Shown: positions 24,893-35,263, counted from the stretch's first letter. The stretch is DNA of 64,000 nt from Calothrix anomala FACHB-343 (GCF_014696435.1 NZ_JACJQG010000020.1:1-64000); one strand, 5' to 3'. The notes: generated from the sequence alone by a model not told the origin. Numbers and translations are program-made.

Positions 24893-26524
24893 TTACAGAG
24901 TATTTGGTATATCGCTACCTTGGGGAATATCTCCAGAACTATAGCCTTGAGAAAATCCGTCTGTACTGGATTCGGTAATAAATCCGCTGTAGGCTTCCAT
25001 ACCATGTTCGCCAATATCCAAGCCTTCCAACTCTTCTTGGCGAGTAACACGGATACCTAAGGTAGCTTTTAATGCTAGCCAAAATATACTGCTGAGAAGT
25101 ACAGTAATACCACCTACAGCTAGAATGCCAACAATTTGGGGAATTAATGTGCTGAAGCCACCACCCATGAATAATCCATGCGGCCCTACTGGTTTACCTG
25201 CTAAGTCAACCATCCAAGGATAACCACCAGGCCCAACAGAAAATAAACCAACTGCTAGAGTTCCCCAAACACCACAAACTAGGTGAACTGAAGTTGCGCC
25301 TACTGGGTCGTCAATGCCAAGTTTGTCAAAGAAGGGGACAGCGAAAACTACAATTATTCCCGCAATTAAGCCAATAACTACAGAACTACCAATGCTGACG
25401 TAAGCACAAGAGGCTGTAACACCAACTAAACCTGCCAAGATACCATTGATAATCATTGATAGGTCTGGTTTACCCAAGTACAGCCAAGCTGTAATTGTCG
25501 CAGCAATACCGCCAACTGCTCCCGCCATATTGGTTGTTAAAGCAATGTGAGTAATTGCACTGGGGTCAGCAGCCATTACTGAACCGGGGTTAAAGCCAAA
25601 CCAACCCAGCCAGAGAATTAAACAGCCTAAGGTAGCAATACTCATGTTGTGGCCGGGTAGGGCGACAACTTGCTTATCTTGATATTTACCAATGCGGGGG
25701 CCAAGAAATGCTGCGCCCATTAAAGCCGCCCAACCACCGACTGAGTGGACTACTGTAGAACCAGCAAAATCCCAAAAACCCATATCAGCTAACCAACCAG
25801 CACCCCAAATCCAATGTCCGGTAATGGGATAGGCAATACCTACAAGTAAGACGCTGAAAATTAAGAAGTCAACAAATTTAATTCGTTCTGCAACTGCACC
25901 AGAAACAATTGTGGCGGCTGTACCAGCAAACACTAACTGAAATAAAAACTTAGCTGCTAAAGGAACGCCTGTCCAACTCAGTGCGCTAAAAACACCTTTG
26001 TAAGCCTCGCCAGTCGCGGGACTGTTATCTTGGCCTGCAAGGAAAAATCCATTCAGCCCGATAAAATCATTGCCATCGCCAAACATCAAGCCAAAACCAA
26101 TTGCCCAAAACGCTACTGTCGAGAGGGCAAATACAATCAAGTTTTTGGCTAGGACGTTCACAGCATTTTTTTGGCGACAGAAGCCGGTTTCTAACATACA
26201 AAAACCAGCGTTCATGAAGAATACCAAAAAGGCGGCGATCGCTACCCATAAAGTGTCAATCGCAATTTTTAGATCTGCTGTTGTTGGCCCGGCTGGCGCT
26301 GTAGCTGGAGCCTGAGCAACGGCTGCATATCCCCATCCCATGACGATGACAGCAGCTAATAATAGACAAGCTTGCCAATTGGGAGATAGTCGCTTAATTT
26401 TTGTGAATAGGTTAGTTTTTGATTTATATTGTGAAGTTTTAGAAACAGCCTTTATAGACCTACGCCTATTTTGTGTTTTTAATTTCTGCTTGTGCATTAA
26501 GTTGAACATCTTACTCCAAACCAT
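24893..26524 (-). CDS. amt: Ammonium transporter (Amt family), second copy with long N-terminus
   Basis: 543 residues. A basic, Lys/Arg-rich leader of about 45 residues precedes a hydrophobic signal ([22 protein letters not shown]), then the Amt core: [53 protein letters not shown], and the twin-His region [24 protein letters not shown]. The frame starts at 26524, but ATG at 26509 follows GGAG and may be the true start. It differs clearly from the second amt copy (FCMLETGF against FYGGFVRS), so they are older paralogues rather than a recent duplication. It is the upstream member on the strand. Confidence 0.95.
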   Translation of the reverse strand: MVWSKMFNLMHKQKLKTQNRRRSIKAVSKTSQYKSKTNLFTKIKRLSPNWQACLLLAAVIVMGWGYAAVAQAPATAPAGPTTADLKIAIDTLWVAIAAFLVFFMNAGFCMLETGFCRQKNAVNVLAKNLIVFALSTVAFWAIGFGLMFGDGNDFIGLNGFFLAGQDNSPATGEAYKGVFSALSWTGVPLAAKFLFQLVFAGTAATIVSGAVAERIKFVDFLIFSVLLVGIAYPITGHWIWGAGWLADMGFWDFAGSTVVHSVGGWAALMGAAFLGPRIGKYQDKQVVALPGHNMSIATLGCLILWLGWFGFNPGSVMAADPSAITHIALTTNMAGAVGGIAATITAWLYLGKPDLSMIINGILAGLVGVTASCAYVSIGSSVVIGLIAGIIVVFAVPFFDKLGIDDPVGATSVHLVCGVWGTLAVGLFSVGPGGYPWMVDLAGKPVGPHGLFMGGGFSTLIPQIVGILAVGGITVLLSSIFWLALKATLGIRVTRQEELEGLDIGEHGMEAYSGFITESSTDGFSQGYSSGDIPQGSDIPNTL

Positions 26525-27416
26525 TGTTAATGGGACAAATATGTCAGCACTGAAAAAACAGGGCTTGAATTGACATCAAGACAATTTTTACATTTGCATT
26601 TCAAGCAATTTGTTTGCCAACCAGAAACTCAAATAACCTAAATAAAAGTTTAAGAAACAATTGCTACTTTTGTAAATAACTTGGCAAATTTTTTGGGAGA
26701 TTTCAAAAATTCGTTATTATGTCGCTCATGCAACAATCAGTCAAGTCTTTTTCATTGAATCTTTAATTTTTGAACTGTCAAGCTGAAAATCTAGACATTG
26801 CTGAATTTCGACTGCGATTAGTCACTATTTATTGTTCATTGGTTATTTGTGTTAACCAACGATAAAGTACAAAGTTTGATTGGAGAACCTGCGTTAAGAA
26901 TTTAATTGCAGATAACTAATGTTTCATTACGTTCTTGTCCTGTTGGCAGGCTAGAGAACCAGAACAAATATTAAATTTACACTGAGATTAACTGATGATG
27001 GCAACTCCACTTGCTACAAAAGGTTGGTTGAGAATCCATAAAATGTTGTACTTAGGAATTAGATATATTTCTTCCTCAAGACAAATATTTATAAACTCAT
27101 TGATAAATTTGATTGATTGTCTATGTTACCAAAAACATAATTCTGTATCAGGATATACGATTTGTTTTTTCTATCTCTGGCTAAAGTAGCTAGATTGGGG
27201 ATCGTAGTAAACTGAATCTCTGTATTTCAGCATTTCCTGACATCACAGGCAAAATACCAAAAAAATATTAAATTTTTATACAGAAGATTAAAGAAACTTT
27301 GTTTAGAAGGTTTGGAATCTCTGTAGGGAATAAATAATAACAATACAAATATAGTAATTTTACTACATGTTAAGTAATAAAATTACAATTTACTCTCAAA
27401 TTGGGTTGTAAAAATC
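26525..27416. other. Gene-poor AT-rich intergenic region
   Basis: 892 bp between divergent or downstream genes, with no convincing gene. A 64-codon frame at 26995-27189 has no ribosome site and a low-complexity composition. I found no exact GTAN8TAC site. The region next to 26525 must carry the promoter of the longer amt gene. Confidence 0.4.
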
Positions 27417-27935
27417 TTACAATTCTTCTTTTAAATATTGTTCGTAACCAAGTTGTTCTAGTTTGGCTTGCTTTGTCAGAACTGATTCAGCCAATGTTTG
27501 ACGGTATTTTTGGACTTTTTCAAGTAATTCTGGTTGCTGAGTCGCCAGAATTTGTACTGCTAACAAACCAGCATTTTTAGCATTACCTATGGCTACTGTG
27601 GCTACAGGTATACCAGCAGGCATTTGTACAATTGAATACAAAGAATCAACACCTTGTAAATTACGAGTAGCTACCGGCACACCAATTACTGGTAGTGGTG
27701 TTAAAGAAGCTACCATTCCCGGCAAATGGGCTGCACCACCAGCACCGGCAATAATTACTTTAATACCCCGTTGATGGGCAAGTTGCGCGTACTGCACCAT
27801 GCGTTCTGGGGTACGATGAGCAGAAACGATCGCCACTTCGCGCTCAATGCCAAATTCATCACAAATTGCGATCGCATCTTTCATTGTGGGCAAGTCAGAA
27901 TCACTGCCCATGATAATACCGATAAGGGGAGCCAT
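27417..27935 (-). CDS. purE: 5-(carboxyamino)imidazole ribonucleotide mutase
   Basis: Converts N5-CAIR to CAIR in de novo purine synthesis. 172 residues with the class I PurE motifs: [12 protein letters not shown] near the N-terminus, SAHRTPERM, and [17 protein letters not shown], then [30 protein letters not shown]. The active-site His lies in SAHRTP. It is divergent from nagA, with 88 bp between starts containing a short TGACTAT heptamer repeat near 27965-27990. No purK is adjacent. Confidence 0.96.
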   Translation of the reverse strand: MAPLIGIIMGSDSDLPTMKDAIAICDEFGIEREVAIVSAHRTPERMVQYAQLAHQRGIKVIIAGAGGAAHLPGMVASLTPLPVIGVPVATRNLQGVDSLYSIVQMPAGIPVATVAIGNAKNAGLLAVQILATQQPELLEKVQKYRQTLAESVLTKQAKLEQLGYEQYLKEEL

Positions 27936-28023
27936 AGGAATTTTAGATTTTGGATTATTTGGACTATTGACTATTGACTATTGACTATTGACAAATCAGA
28001 TTTAGCTATTTTCCCGCCAATGT

Positions 28024-29199
28024 ATGACTAAAGCAACACCAACTGCGATCGCGCAAAATTTAGATATCATCAATGCCAGAATTCCAGGTTATCAAGGCTT
28101 GCAAATGCTCTTGATTAATTCTCAGGGGATAATTGAGCAAATATTACCGATGACGACAGTATTTAAACGGGTTTCATCTGCTGATTTGCCAGTTTTAGAT
28201 GTTGCAGGTGATTGGATTTCTTTAGGTGGTGTTGATTTGCAGATTAATGGTGCATTGGGGTTAGCATTTCCGGAATTACAAGCAGATAATGCTCACTTTT
28301 TACCAAAAATTACGCAATTTTTAGGTAATGTGGGCGTAGATGGATTTTTACCAACATTAGTCACAACTTCAATAGAAAATATCCAGCGATCGCTTTCTAT
28401 CATTGCTGATTTTATTACCAGTCAAACAGCAGATGCGCAAATTCTCGGCGTACATTTAGAAGGGCCATTTTTAAATGCGCAAAAACGCGGCGCACATCCA
28501 GCAGAATACTTGTTACCTTTAACAATTGACCAAGTTAAAAGATTATTGGGCGATTATAGCCAAATTGTTAAAGTTATCACCCTCGCGCCAGAATTAGATC
28601 CCACTCACCAAGTCATCCCATATTTGCGTTCTTTGGGGATTACAGTCAGTTTAGGGCATTCTCAAGCCACAGCTGCCCAAGCTCAACAAGCTTTTAAATT
28701 GGGTGCAACAATGGTTACCCATGCCTTTAATGCTATGCCACCATTACATCATCGCGAACCAGGATTATTAGGCGCAGCCATTACCCATCCTGGTGTAATG
28801 TGTGGTTTTATTGCCGATGGGGAGCATGTGACACCAACTATGCTGCAAATTCTCCTGCGTGCTACTTCAGGATTATTTCTCGTCAGCGATGCTTTAGCAC
28901 CTCTGGGGCTACCCGATGGAGTGTATCCTTGGGATAGTCGGCAGATAGAAGTCAAAAATGGCACAGCTAGATTGCCTGATGGGACTTTATCAGGGACAAC
29001 ATTACCTTTATTGATTGGGGTACAGAACTTGGTAAAATGGGGGATATGTGACGTAGAAAGAGCGATCGCATTAGCTACCGATGCACCGAGAAAAGCGATC
29101 GGTTTACCCGCAATTGCAACCCATCAACCCGCTAATTTATTACGCTGGCATTGGGATGAGACGACAAAAGAACTAACCTGGCAGCGATTGTTAAGCTAG
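28024..29199 (+). CDS. nagA: N-acetylglucosamine-6-phosphate deacetylase
   Basis: An amidohydrolase that removes acetate from GlcNAc-6-P during amino-sugar and cell-wall recycling. 391 residues. Metal and substrate motifs: GGVDLQINGALG (in place of the common DxHxHG), HLEGPFLNAQKRGAHP with the metal-binding Glu, GHSQATAAQ, VTHAFNAMPPLHHREPG with metal/substrate His residues, and the catalytic Asp in LVSDALAPLGLPDG. The usual DLHxH is replaced by DLQIN, as in many single-metal NagA enzymes. It is followed by a hairpin. No nagB is in view. Confidence 0.93.
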   Translation: MTKATPTAIAQNLDIINARIPGYQGLQMLLINSQGIIEQILPMTTVFKRVSSADLPVLDVAGDWISLGGVDLQINGALGLAFPELQADNAHFLPKITQFLGNVGVDGFLPTLVTTSIENIQRSLSIIADFITSQTADAQILGVHLEGPFLNAQKRGAHPAEYLLPLTIDQVKRLLGDYSQIVKVITLAPELDPTHQVIPYLRSLGITVSLGHSQATAAQAQQAFKLGATMVTHAFNAMPPLHHREPGLLGAAITHPGVMCGFIADGEHVTPTMLQILLRATSGLFLVSDALAPLGLPDGVYPWDSRQIEVKNGTARLPDGTLSGTTLPLLIGVQNLVKWGICDVERAIALATDAPRKAIGLPAIATHQPANLLRWHWDETTKELTWQRLLS

Positions 29200-29264
29200 A
29201 TTTTGGCTATAGATAGAAAAATATCTAACTAAACCACATCTATTTTGAGAACCATAGTTTTAAA

Positions 29265-29291
29265 AGTAGTGGGAGCATCTTGCTCCCTACT
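29265..29291 (+). terminator. Hairpin after nagA
   Basis: AGTAGTGGGAGCA (29265-29277) pairs with TGCTCCCTACT (29281-29291) around TCT, with one bulge. It lies about 65 bp past the nagA stop. Confidence 0.5.
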
Positions 29292-29374
29292 CTGAGTAGC
29301 GGGCTAGAGAGCCATCACTACTCCAGGTTTCAAAATGGACGAAGTTTAATTAGAGATTTTGGCAAGCTTGAGCT

Positions 29375-29830
29375 TCAAGTTAATTTAACAATCCTTGCGG
29401 GAAGTCCCCCAGTGGAGTCTTCGTCCCTTTGGTGATGAATCTTGGGCGAATCTTGATTACACAACGAGAATGTGGGAAAATACTTATGGTTGTTGACCCA
29501 CCCGACCGTATTGAACAGACAGGCTAACTTCAAAGTAGGTGTACGAACCTTGCCGCAGATAGATCGGTAGATCGGGGAATCTGAAAACCTAGCTGGTTGA
29601 CCATTGTCGTAAATCCAAGGCGAGTAGGACGATAAGTAATCAAACTGTCCCAGGAAGTGGGATGGCTGCGCGGGTTCTCCCTTAAGGAGATAAACGGTGT
29701 AAACCGAGAGACGCTGTGTAAGACCAATCTGTACTTGTACAAGGAGGCAACGGCGAATGAGACGCGAAGCCCCAGACGTAGCGCAAGCGGAGTCTGTGGG
29801 TACTTCACCAGTATTAAACTTATCAATCTC
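29375..29830 (+). other. Structured-looking, G+C-richer stretch of unknown nature
   Basis: About 450 bp that differ in base composition from the AT-rich intergenic DNA around them. Several short hairpins follow one another: TCCCA-GGAAG-TGGGA near 29647, TCTCC-CTTAA-GGAGA near 29678, CGGT-GTAA-ACCG with a GNRA loop near 29694, and CTTGTACAAG near 29733. Open frames on the minus strand exist but overlap each other in two frames and look like nothing known. It may be a remnant of a group II intron or another structured RNA; no domain V was found, so this is a guess. It ends at the ribosome site of the next gene. Confidence 0.35.
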
Positions 29831-29841
29831 AGGAGGCATCG

Positions 29842-30558
29842 ATGATGTCTAATCATCAAGATGCAGCAATGGTTACGCAAAATAGACTGCTTGCCCAATT
29901 ACCTCCTGATGAGTTAAACAGCTTATATCCTCATCTGGAGATAGTCTCCCTATCACTAGGACAAGTAATAATTGAGGCTCATGAGCCTATTCCCTATGCC
30001 TATTTTCCTGTGAATTCATTGCTGTCTCTCGTGGCAATGATGGAGGACGGTTCTACAGTCGAATCCGGCTGTATTGGACGAGAAGGAATGGCTGGCGTAC
30101 CAATTATATTGGATGCAAGCACAACACCGATGCAAACGTTAGCACAAATCCCCGGAAAAGCCGTGCGGATCAAAGCAGGTATTCTCAAAGAGGCTTTCAA
30201 AACTAGCAACGCACTACAAAAGATTCTCTACCGTTATATACATACAGTAATTGTCTTAGGCTCGCAAAGTACAGGCTGTAACCGTCTTCATAATATAGAA
30301 GCTAGGCTAAGTCGCTGGTTATTGATGAGTAGTGATGGTATCGGTTCCGAGTCACTTCCCCTCACCCAAGAATTTTTATCTACGATGCTGGGTGTGCGAC
30401 GTTCTGGCGTCAGCGAAACAGCGAGTAAACTGCAAAGTAGAGGCTTAATTTCTTATCAGCGAGGAAATATCCAGATTGTTGATAGAAAAGGCTTAGAAAC
30501 AACCGCTTGTGAATGTTATGGCATAGTCAAAGCAGAATACCAGCGCTTGTTTAATTAA
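29842..30558 (+). CDS. Crp/Fnr-family transcriptional regulator
   Basis: 238 residues: an N-terminal cyclic-nucleotide-binding-like beta roll (about 20-140, with GQVIIEAHEPIPYAYFPVNSLLSLV and ESGCIGREGMAGVP) and a C-terminal winged helix with LTQEFLSTMLGVRRSGVSETASKLQSRGLISYQRGNIQIVD. The conserved cAMP-binding RxS pocket of CRP is not evident, and there is no Fnr-type Cys cluster, so the signal is unknown. AGGAGG at 29831-29836 serves ATG 29842 or 29845. Related regulators are common in cyanobacteria. Confidence 0.88.
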   Translation: MMSNHQDAAMVTQNRLLAQLPPDELNSLYPHLEIVSLSLGQVIIEAHEPIPYAYFPVNSLLSLVAMMEDGSTVESGCIGREGMAGVPIILDASTTPMQTLAQIPGKAVRIKAGILKEAFKTSNALQKILYRYIHTVIVLGSQSTGCNRLHNIEARLSRWLLMSSDGIGSESLPLTQEFLSTMLGVRRSGVSETASKLQSRGLISYQRGNIQIVDRKGLETTACECYGIVKAEYQRLFN

Positions 30559-31009
30559 AGTGATAAGATCATCTTCATTTTGTCTGTACGCAACCGGATA
30601 GAAGAATTGGGAATGTCTATATAAACTGGATTGTTGTAGACTTTATCGCTACTTTTCTGATTTAAAGTGTGAGAAATAGGCACAGATAAGACTAATAATT
30701 TAATCTCTATGATTTGTTGATTAATGATTATTTCTTGTCTATGCGATAGTTGTTAGTTCAGAGCTTTACGAAGTTACAAAAAATTGAATTTTGGAAATAT
30801 CTAAGGGCAATATAAAGATATTTATATTGTTCAAAAATGCTATTTTTTGTTTAAAAAAGATGTGATTTTATAATTTTATTTTCCAATAAATACAAATATT
30901 TCTTCAGCAATAAAATGAATATACTTAAAGGCTGAAGTTTTTATTTTAGATAATGTCAATAATATATGAAATACCATTTACCAACTGTTCATGTAAGGGA
31001 GTTACTATT
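30559..31009. other. AT-rich intergenic region, no gene seen
   Basis: It contains no convincing frame or repeat. The last 20 bp hold the AAGGGAG ribosome site for the next small gene. Confidence 0.4.
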
Positions 31010-31207
31010 ATGTTTACTCTGGAAGACAACGTAATCAATCAAAAAACTGGACAATTAGGTAAAGTCATTGGTTACGGTCATCAGATCGTAAATAATGTTT
31101 ATACAGTTACGCTGAAAGTTTTAGTTTCTGACAATGGTAACTCCCGCAAGCGAGTATATGTAGTGGAAGATAAAATTTCCGCATGGAGTCCTTGGTCTAT
31201 GGCTTAA
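31010..31207 (+). CDS. Small conserved-looking soluble protein, unknown
   Basis: 65 residues, starting MFTLEDNVINQKTGQLGKVIGYGHQIVNNVYTVTLKVLV and ending WSPWSMA. AAGGGAG lies 8 nt before this ATG, which decides the start over an upstream ATG at 30953. The composition and alternating pattern suggest a small beta barrel (for example KOW- or SH3-like: TGQLGKVIGYG...YTVTLKVLV). I do not recognise a named family; no partner is adjacent. Confidence 0.65.
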   Translation: MFTLEDNVINQKTGQLGKVIGYGHQIVNNVYTVTLKVLVSDNGNSRKRVYVVEDKISAWSPWSMA

Positions 31208-31397
31208 TTTATTAAGCTAATGATGTAGTTTTAAAATTTCTACCTCTCTAAAAAAGCCATTTTTCTCAATTTTTAGATGAACTAGAGTTTGCCATACTGA
31301 TGTCTACTTAGGCAAGAGTTATGGCACTTTTTTATAACCCCAAAAATCATACTCTCTAGAATTAGGGGAGCCATAGCACAAAGTAGCAAAATCAAAA

Positions 31398-31431
31398 TAA
31401 GGTGCATTACCACGAAGTGTAATGCACCTTA
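31398..31431. repeat. Perfect 13-bp inverted repeat
   Basis: TAAGGTGCATTAC and GTAATGCACCTTA flank an 8-nt loop. It looks like a dispersed palindrome and may terminate transcription of the small upstream gene. Confidence 0.7.
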
Positions 31432-31440
31432 CATATACTT

Positions 31441-31528
31441 ATACCAATTTGAAAAAAGAATGCAACAGATGGTAGGGGCATGGCATTGCCATGCCCTCTA
31501 GAATATATTGATGTAACACAAACATTAC
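31441..31528. mobile_element. MITE-like element, copy C (left part)
   Basis: ATACCAATTTGAAAAAAGAATG and the GTAGGGGCATGGCA / TGCCATGCCC palindrome, closely matching copy A at 7315-7413 including the CTCTAGAATATATTGATGT segment. Its right end is interrupted by another palindromic element at 31529. Confidence 0.65.
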
Positions 31529-31660
31529 TTACAGCAATTTTCAGGTAAATAGACCACACTGTAGGGGCACGGCACTAGTAAAATTATTGTATGTCCCAAA
31601 AGATTGTCGGTGCCGTGCCCCTACGACAGATGTGGTTTAAATAGGTGAAAACTGCTGTAA
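31529..31660. mobile_element. Second MITE-like element inserted in copy C
   Basis: It starts TTACAGCAATTTTCA and ends TGAAAACTGCTGTAA, with long imperfect inverted arms of about 45 nt that also include GTAGGGGCACGGCA and TGCCGTGCCCCTAC. It is non-coding. The TTA/TAA ends suggest a TA-type target. Confidence 0.7.
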
Positions 31661-31777
31661 ATTAGTATTAAATTTTTTCAATAATCAAATCGGATTCCTG
31701 TATATAACCTAACAAATGACAAATGACCAATGACAAATGACAGCCCTTGCCAATTATATTTAATAACACCGAGCTAC

Positions 31778-33877
31778 TTAAGAATTAGGCTCTCCTAACA
31801 AAACTATTGAACATTTCAATTCTCTAATTACCTGAGTTGTCACATGGCTGACAGCTAATCCCCCAGCTGTACGATAACGTACAGAACGTAGTACAGCTAA
31901 ATCAAACTTCTGCGCTTCGTGAATAATGACTCTCGCAATATCATCGCCTTTAATGGTTTGAATATGAGTATTTACCTGTAACTGACCTTTATCAACGATT
32001 TCTGACAATTGAGCGGTAAATCTATCTACCAATTGTGGGGGAGTTTTGCGATCGCTCACATGTAAGAGTACCACTTCTGCTTGGTTGACATCCGCTAAAA
32101 TTTGCGCGAACCTGACAGCGCCTATGGTTTGTTTGGTTAAGTCCCCAACAGGTACCATAATTCTTTGAATAGTCGCCGGACTACTTAACAAGCGTGTTAC
32201 TGCTACCGGACAGTGAGAAGACCAAAACACGCTATCAATCACACTACCAAACAAACGGGCACGCAAACCAGTTGTCCGCGACCAACCCATCACCACTAAA
32301 TTGGCATTTTGTTCGCGACTAGTGCGGCTAATTCCTAAAGCTGCATCATCATCTATCCGAATTACAGGCAATACTTCTACATTAAATTCCTGACTAATTT
32401 CTTTAGCCAAATTTAGTCTTTTCTTATTTTCTTCCAACGCTAGTACTAATTGCGGATCGTCCATTTGAATGTGAGCTTTAGTAATCGCTAATGGCACAAT
32501 TTTCCCAGATTCATGCCGAGCTAATAAAGCTGCCATTTCTATGAGATAGCGTTGAGTTTGGGGATTATATATCGGCACTATAATAGTAAAATTTTCGGCG
32601 TGTTTTTCTAGCAATTCTTCCTCAGAACTTTCCCACCAAGTTGTCAATTTATCTGCCGCCAAATCTGCCTCAGATACTTGCAACAAAGTAGCACTTCTGG
32701 CTGTGATTACTGGCCCCATTATGGAAGTAACCAACATCAGAACAATTACACTATTTAATACACCTTCATTAATTAACCGCTCGCCAGCAGGATTGACAGT
32801 TTGATAAGCAACTAATGCTGCGGCTAGGGTTGCTGCTACTTGTGGTAACGATAACGACCACATTGTTAGCAATTCTGCATTGTTGTAACGGTAAAGTAAT
32901 TTAGCTATGAATGCGGCGATAAATTTGCTACCAATTAAGGCGATGACAATCACTACAGTCAGCCAAATTGAACTGAGAGTTTTTAAGAAAGCTGGAATAT
33001 CAATTAATAATCCCATGTCTATAAAAAAACATGGGATAAATAATGCACTGCCAATAAATTCAACTTTTTCTTTAACTGGACTTCTCCCTAGTACATCGTT
33101 AACAGCTAAACCTGCTAAAAATGCACCAACAATTTTTTCAACGCCAATGACTTGTGCCCCCACAGAGGCGAGAAATAATGCTAGTAATATAAATAGAAAT
33201 TGATTACTTTGTTCATCTCCAGAACGCCGAAAAAACTGTTTTCCTGCCCAATCAAAGCCAAAAAGAACAACAGCAGAATATATTGCTAAACCACCTAACA
33301 AAGTTGCTAAACTTAAAGCTGAAAAATCTCCACCATGAATGCCTACACAAATTGCTAATACTAATAAAGCACCTGTATCAGTAAAAATTGTTGCCCCAAT
33401 TGTGACTGTTACAGCTTCATTTGTAACAACTCCTAACCGACTCACAATTGGATATGCTAAGAGAGTATGAGAAGCTAGCAATGAACCAATTAATAGACTA
33501 GTATTCCAACTAAAGTTAAATAAACGTCCGGCAATAATACCAAAAATCAAGGGTACTATAAATGTTAAAATGCCAAAACCTATTGAGCGATTCCTGGTTC
33601 TGCGAAATTGTTCTAAATCAATTTCTAGTCCCGCTACAAACATTAAATAAATTTTCCCAATCTCCGAAAGAAGATTGATAGTTTCTGACTCAGAATTTAA
33701 TAGCTTTAAGCCATTTTCTCCCAAAATTACACCTGCTACTAGTAAACCTACTAATCCAGGTAGCCGCAATCGTTCAAATATTGGCGGTACAGTCAAGATG
33801 ACTGCTAAAAGAATGGTAAATGCAATAATCGGACTATTTACTAGGGATTCTAGTGCCATTGTTAATAAAAAACTCAA
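31778..33877 (-). CDS. Cation/proton antiporter (CPA2, NhaS/Kef-like) with two universal stress domains
   Basis: 699 residues. The first 400 or so form a Na+/H+ exchanger domain with about 12 membrane helices (PPIFERLRLPGLVGLLVAGVILGENG, IGSLLASHTLLAYPIVSRLGV, FTDTGALLVLAI, CFFIDMGLLIDI). The C-terminal 280 residues hold two UspA-like domains: NFTIIVPIYNPQTQRYLIEMAALLAR...NLVVMGWSRTTGLRARLFGSVIDSVFWSSHCPVAV, then RIMVPVGDLTKQTIGAVRFAQILA...LAVLRSVRYRTAG. These could bind nucleotides and regulate transport. The inner-membrane location and ion homeostasis role are from family knowledge; which cation is moved is not known. Confidence 0.9.
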   Translation of the reverse strand: MSFLLTMALESLVNSPIIAFTILLAVILTVPPIFERLRLPGLVGLLVAGVILGENGLKLLNSESETINLLSEIGKIYLMFVAGLEIDLEQFRRTRNRSIGFGILTFIVPLIFGIIAGRLFNFSWNTSLLIGSLLASHTLLAYPIVSRLGVVTNEAVTVTIGATIFTDTGALLVLAICVGIHGGDFSALSLATLLGGLAIYSAVVLFGFDWAGKQFFRRSGDEQSNQFLFILLALFLASVGAQVIGVEKIVGAFLAGLAVNDVLGRSPVKEKVEFIGSALFIPCFFIDMGLLIDIPAFLKTLSSIWLTVVIVIALIGSKFIAAFIAKLLYRYNNAELLTMWSLSLPQVAATLAAALVAYQTVNPAGERLINEGVLNSVIVLMLVTSIMGPVITARSATLLQVSEADLAADKLTTWWESSEEELLEKHAENFTIIVPIYNPQTQRYLIEMAALLARHESGKIVPLAITKAHIQMDDPQLVLALEENKKRLNLAKEISQEFNVEVLPVIRIDDDAALGISRTSREQNANLVVMGWSRTTGLRARLFGSVIDSVFWSSHCPVAVTRLLSSPATIQRIMVPVGDLTKQTIGAVRFAQILADVNQAEVVLLHVSDRKTPPQLVDRFTAQLSEIVDKGQLQVNTHIQTIKGDDIARVIIHEAQKFDLAVLRSVRYRTAGGLAVSHVTTQVIRELKCSIVLLGEPNS

Positions 33878-34486
33878 GAGTAAAATTAATCAATAGGAAA
33901 TAATCATGACTTATCTTCATCATGCTTAATTGATAAATTTTCTAGTCAAAAGGCAGACATAAAAAATTAAATCGTTAACAGCATAAATGTTGCGATCGCT
34001 TTTCCGATTCTCTCTAAAGTTAGTTTTTTAAATATCGTTGGTAAGAAATAATTAAGCAGATTTGATAGTAAAATTGTATATTTGTCAATAGCCAATATTT
34101 AATTAGTAAAACACGCTGAACTATTAGAGCTATTAATTTTTCGCTGGTTACATATTTTCTGAGATTTTTTCGCGATCGCCATTTTTTAGTACATTAGAAC
34201 TAACTGCTCTGCTAAAATGCGATCGCGCCGGATATAGTCCTAGCTAGATAGATTAAAACATCAAGTTAACATAAAATCCTTTTAAGTCTGTCAACAGTCA
34301 ACAGTCAACAGTCAACAGTCAACAGTCAACAGTCAACAGCTATAAATAACAGCCTTCCCCAGGTAACTTTGTTTATCCTGACCTACTGAAGCCAATAAAA
34401 ATCGAAAAATCTTTAAACAGAAACGTTCTTGGCGGTTTCCATCAATGATAATTTTAAGCATTGGGAAACCTTAGAAATCGAACTTT
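33878..34486. other. Intergenic region with (GTCAACA)7 repeat
   Basis: Divergent promoters for the antiporter and chlM must lie here. The only clear structure is seven perfect GTCAACA heptamers at 34290-34338. The rest is AT-rich with two HIP1-like sites and no gene. Confidence 0.6.
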
Positions 34487-35173
34487 ATGAACGCAGCCGA
34501 CGATAAAACGATTGTTCGTGAATATTTCAATTCCACAGGGTTTGACCGATGGAAGCGGATATACGGCGATGGAGAAGTCAACAAAGTCCAGCTAGACATC
34601 CGCAACGGACATCAACAAACTGTGGATACAGTCATCGGCTGGTTAAAAGCTGATAACAATTTAGCAGAATTATCAATCTGCGACGCTGGATGTGGTGTAG
34701 GTAGTCTCAGCATTCCTTTAGCCACAGAAGGTGCTAAAGTCTATGCTAGCGATATTTCCGAAAAAATGGTCACAGAAGGCAAAGAAAGAGCCTTACAGAC
34801 CTTGGGAAACAATGATAATCCTACCTTCGCCGTGCAAGATTTAGAATCTCTAAGTGGTAGCTATCACACGGTGATTTGCTTAGATGTTCTCATCCATTAT
34901 CCCCAAGAAAAAGCAGATGAGATGATTTCTCACCTCTGTTCCTTAGCACAGTCCAGGATAATTATTAGTTTTGCACCGAAAACCTGCGCTTTAGCCTTAC
35001 TCAAAAAGATTGGTAGTTTCTTTCCCGGGCCGAGTAAAACAACTCGCGCCTACTTACATCGTGAAGCTGATGTCTTGCAAATTCTCCAAAAGAATGGCTT
35101 CTCAGTACAACGAAAATCAATGACTAAAACCCGCTTCTATTTTTCTCGTATCTTAGAAGCTACTCGCGGTTAA
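34487..35173 (+). CDS. chlM: Magnesium protoporphyrin IX methyltransferase
   Basis: Transfers a methyl group from S-adenosylmethionine to Mg-protoporphyrin IX, an early step committed to chlorophyll. 228 residues. It opens DDKTIVREYFNSTGFDRWKRIYGDG, typical for ChlM; the SAM motif ICDAGCGVGSLSIPLA is near residues 62-78, then VYASDISEKMV and VICLDVLIHYP. The C-terminus RAYLHREADVLQILQKNGFSVQRKSMTKTRFYFSRILEA is also family-typical. It marks the host as a chlorophyll-making phototroph. It is transcribed alone and ends in a hairpin shared with the convergent protease gene. Confidence 0.96.
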   Translation: MNAADDKTIVREYFNSTGFDRWKRIYGDGEVNKVQLDIRNGHQQTVDTVIGWLKADNNLAELSICDAGCGVGSLSIPLATEGAKVYASDISEKMVTEGKERALQTLGNNDNPTFAVQDLESLSGSYHTVICLDVLIHYPQEKADEMISHLCSLAQSRIIISFAPKTCALALLKKIGSFFPGPSKTTRAYLHREADVLQILQKNGFSVQRKSMTKTRFYFSRILEATRG

Positions 35174-35188
35174 AGTCATTAGCAAAAC

Positions 35189-35218
35189 ATGAGGATGGGC
35201 TTTTTAACCCATCCTCAA
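35189..35218. terminator. Bidirectional terminator between chlM and htrA
   Basis: GAGGATGGG (35191-35199) pairs with CCCATCCTC (35208-35216) around CTTTTTAA, located between convergent genes. Confidence 0.65.
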
Positions 35219-35263
35219 CAATTTAGTTAAATTTACCTTTTTGAATTAATCCCACTGACCGCT

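Noticed and set aside
26525-26990. NtcA site upstream of the longer amt gene
   Set aside because: No exact GTAN8TAC found; only near matches with wrong spacing.
26995-27189. 64-codon plus-strand frame in the amt-purE gap
   Set aside because: AT-rich, no ribosome site, no recognisable motif.
29375-29898. Two overlapping minus-strand frames of 154 and 122 codons
   Set aside because: They overlap in different frames across a hairpin-rich block, have no ribosome site, and their sequences look like unconstrained translation; treated as non-coding.
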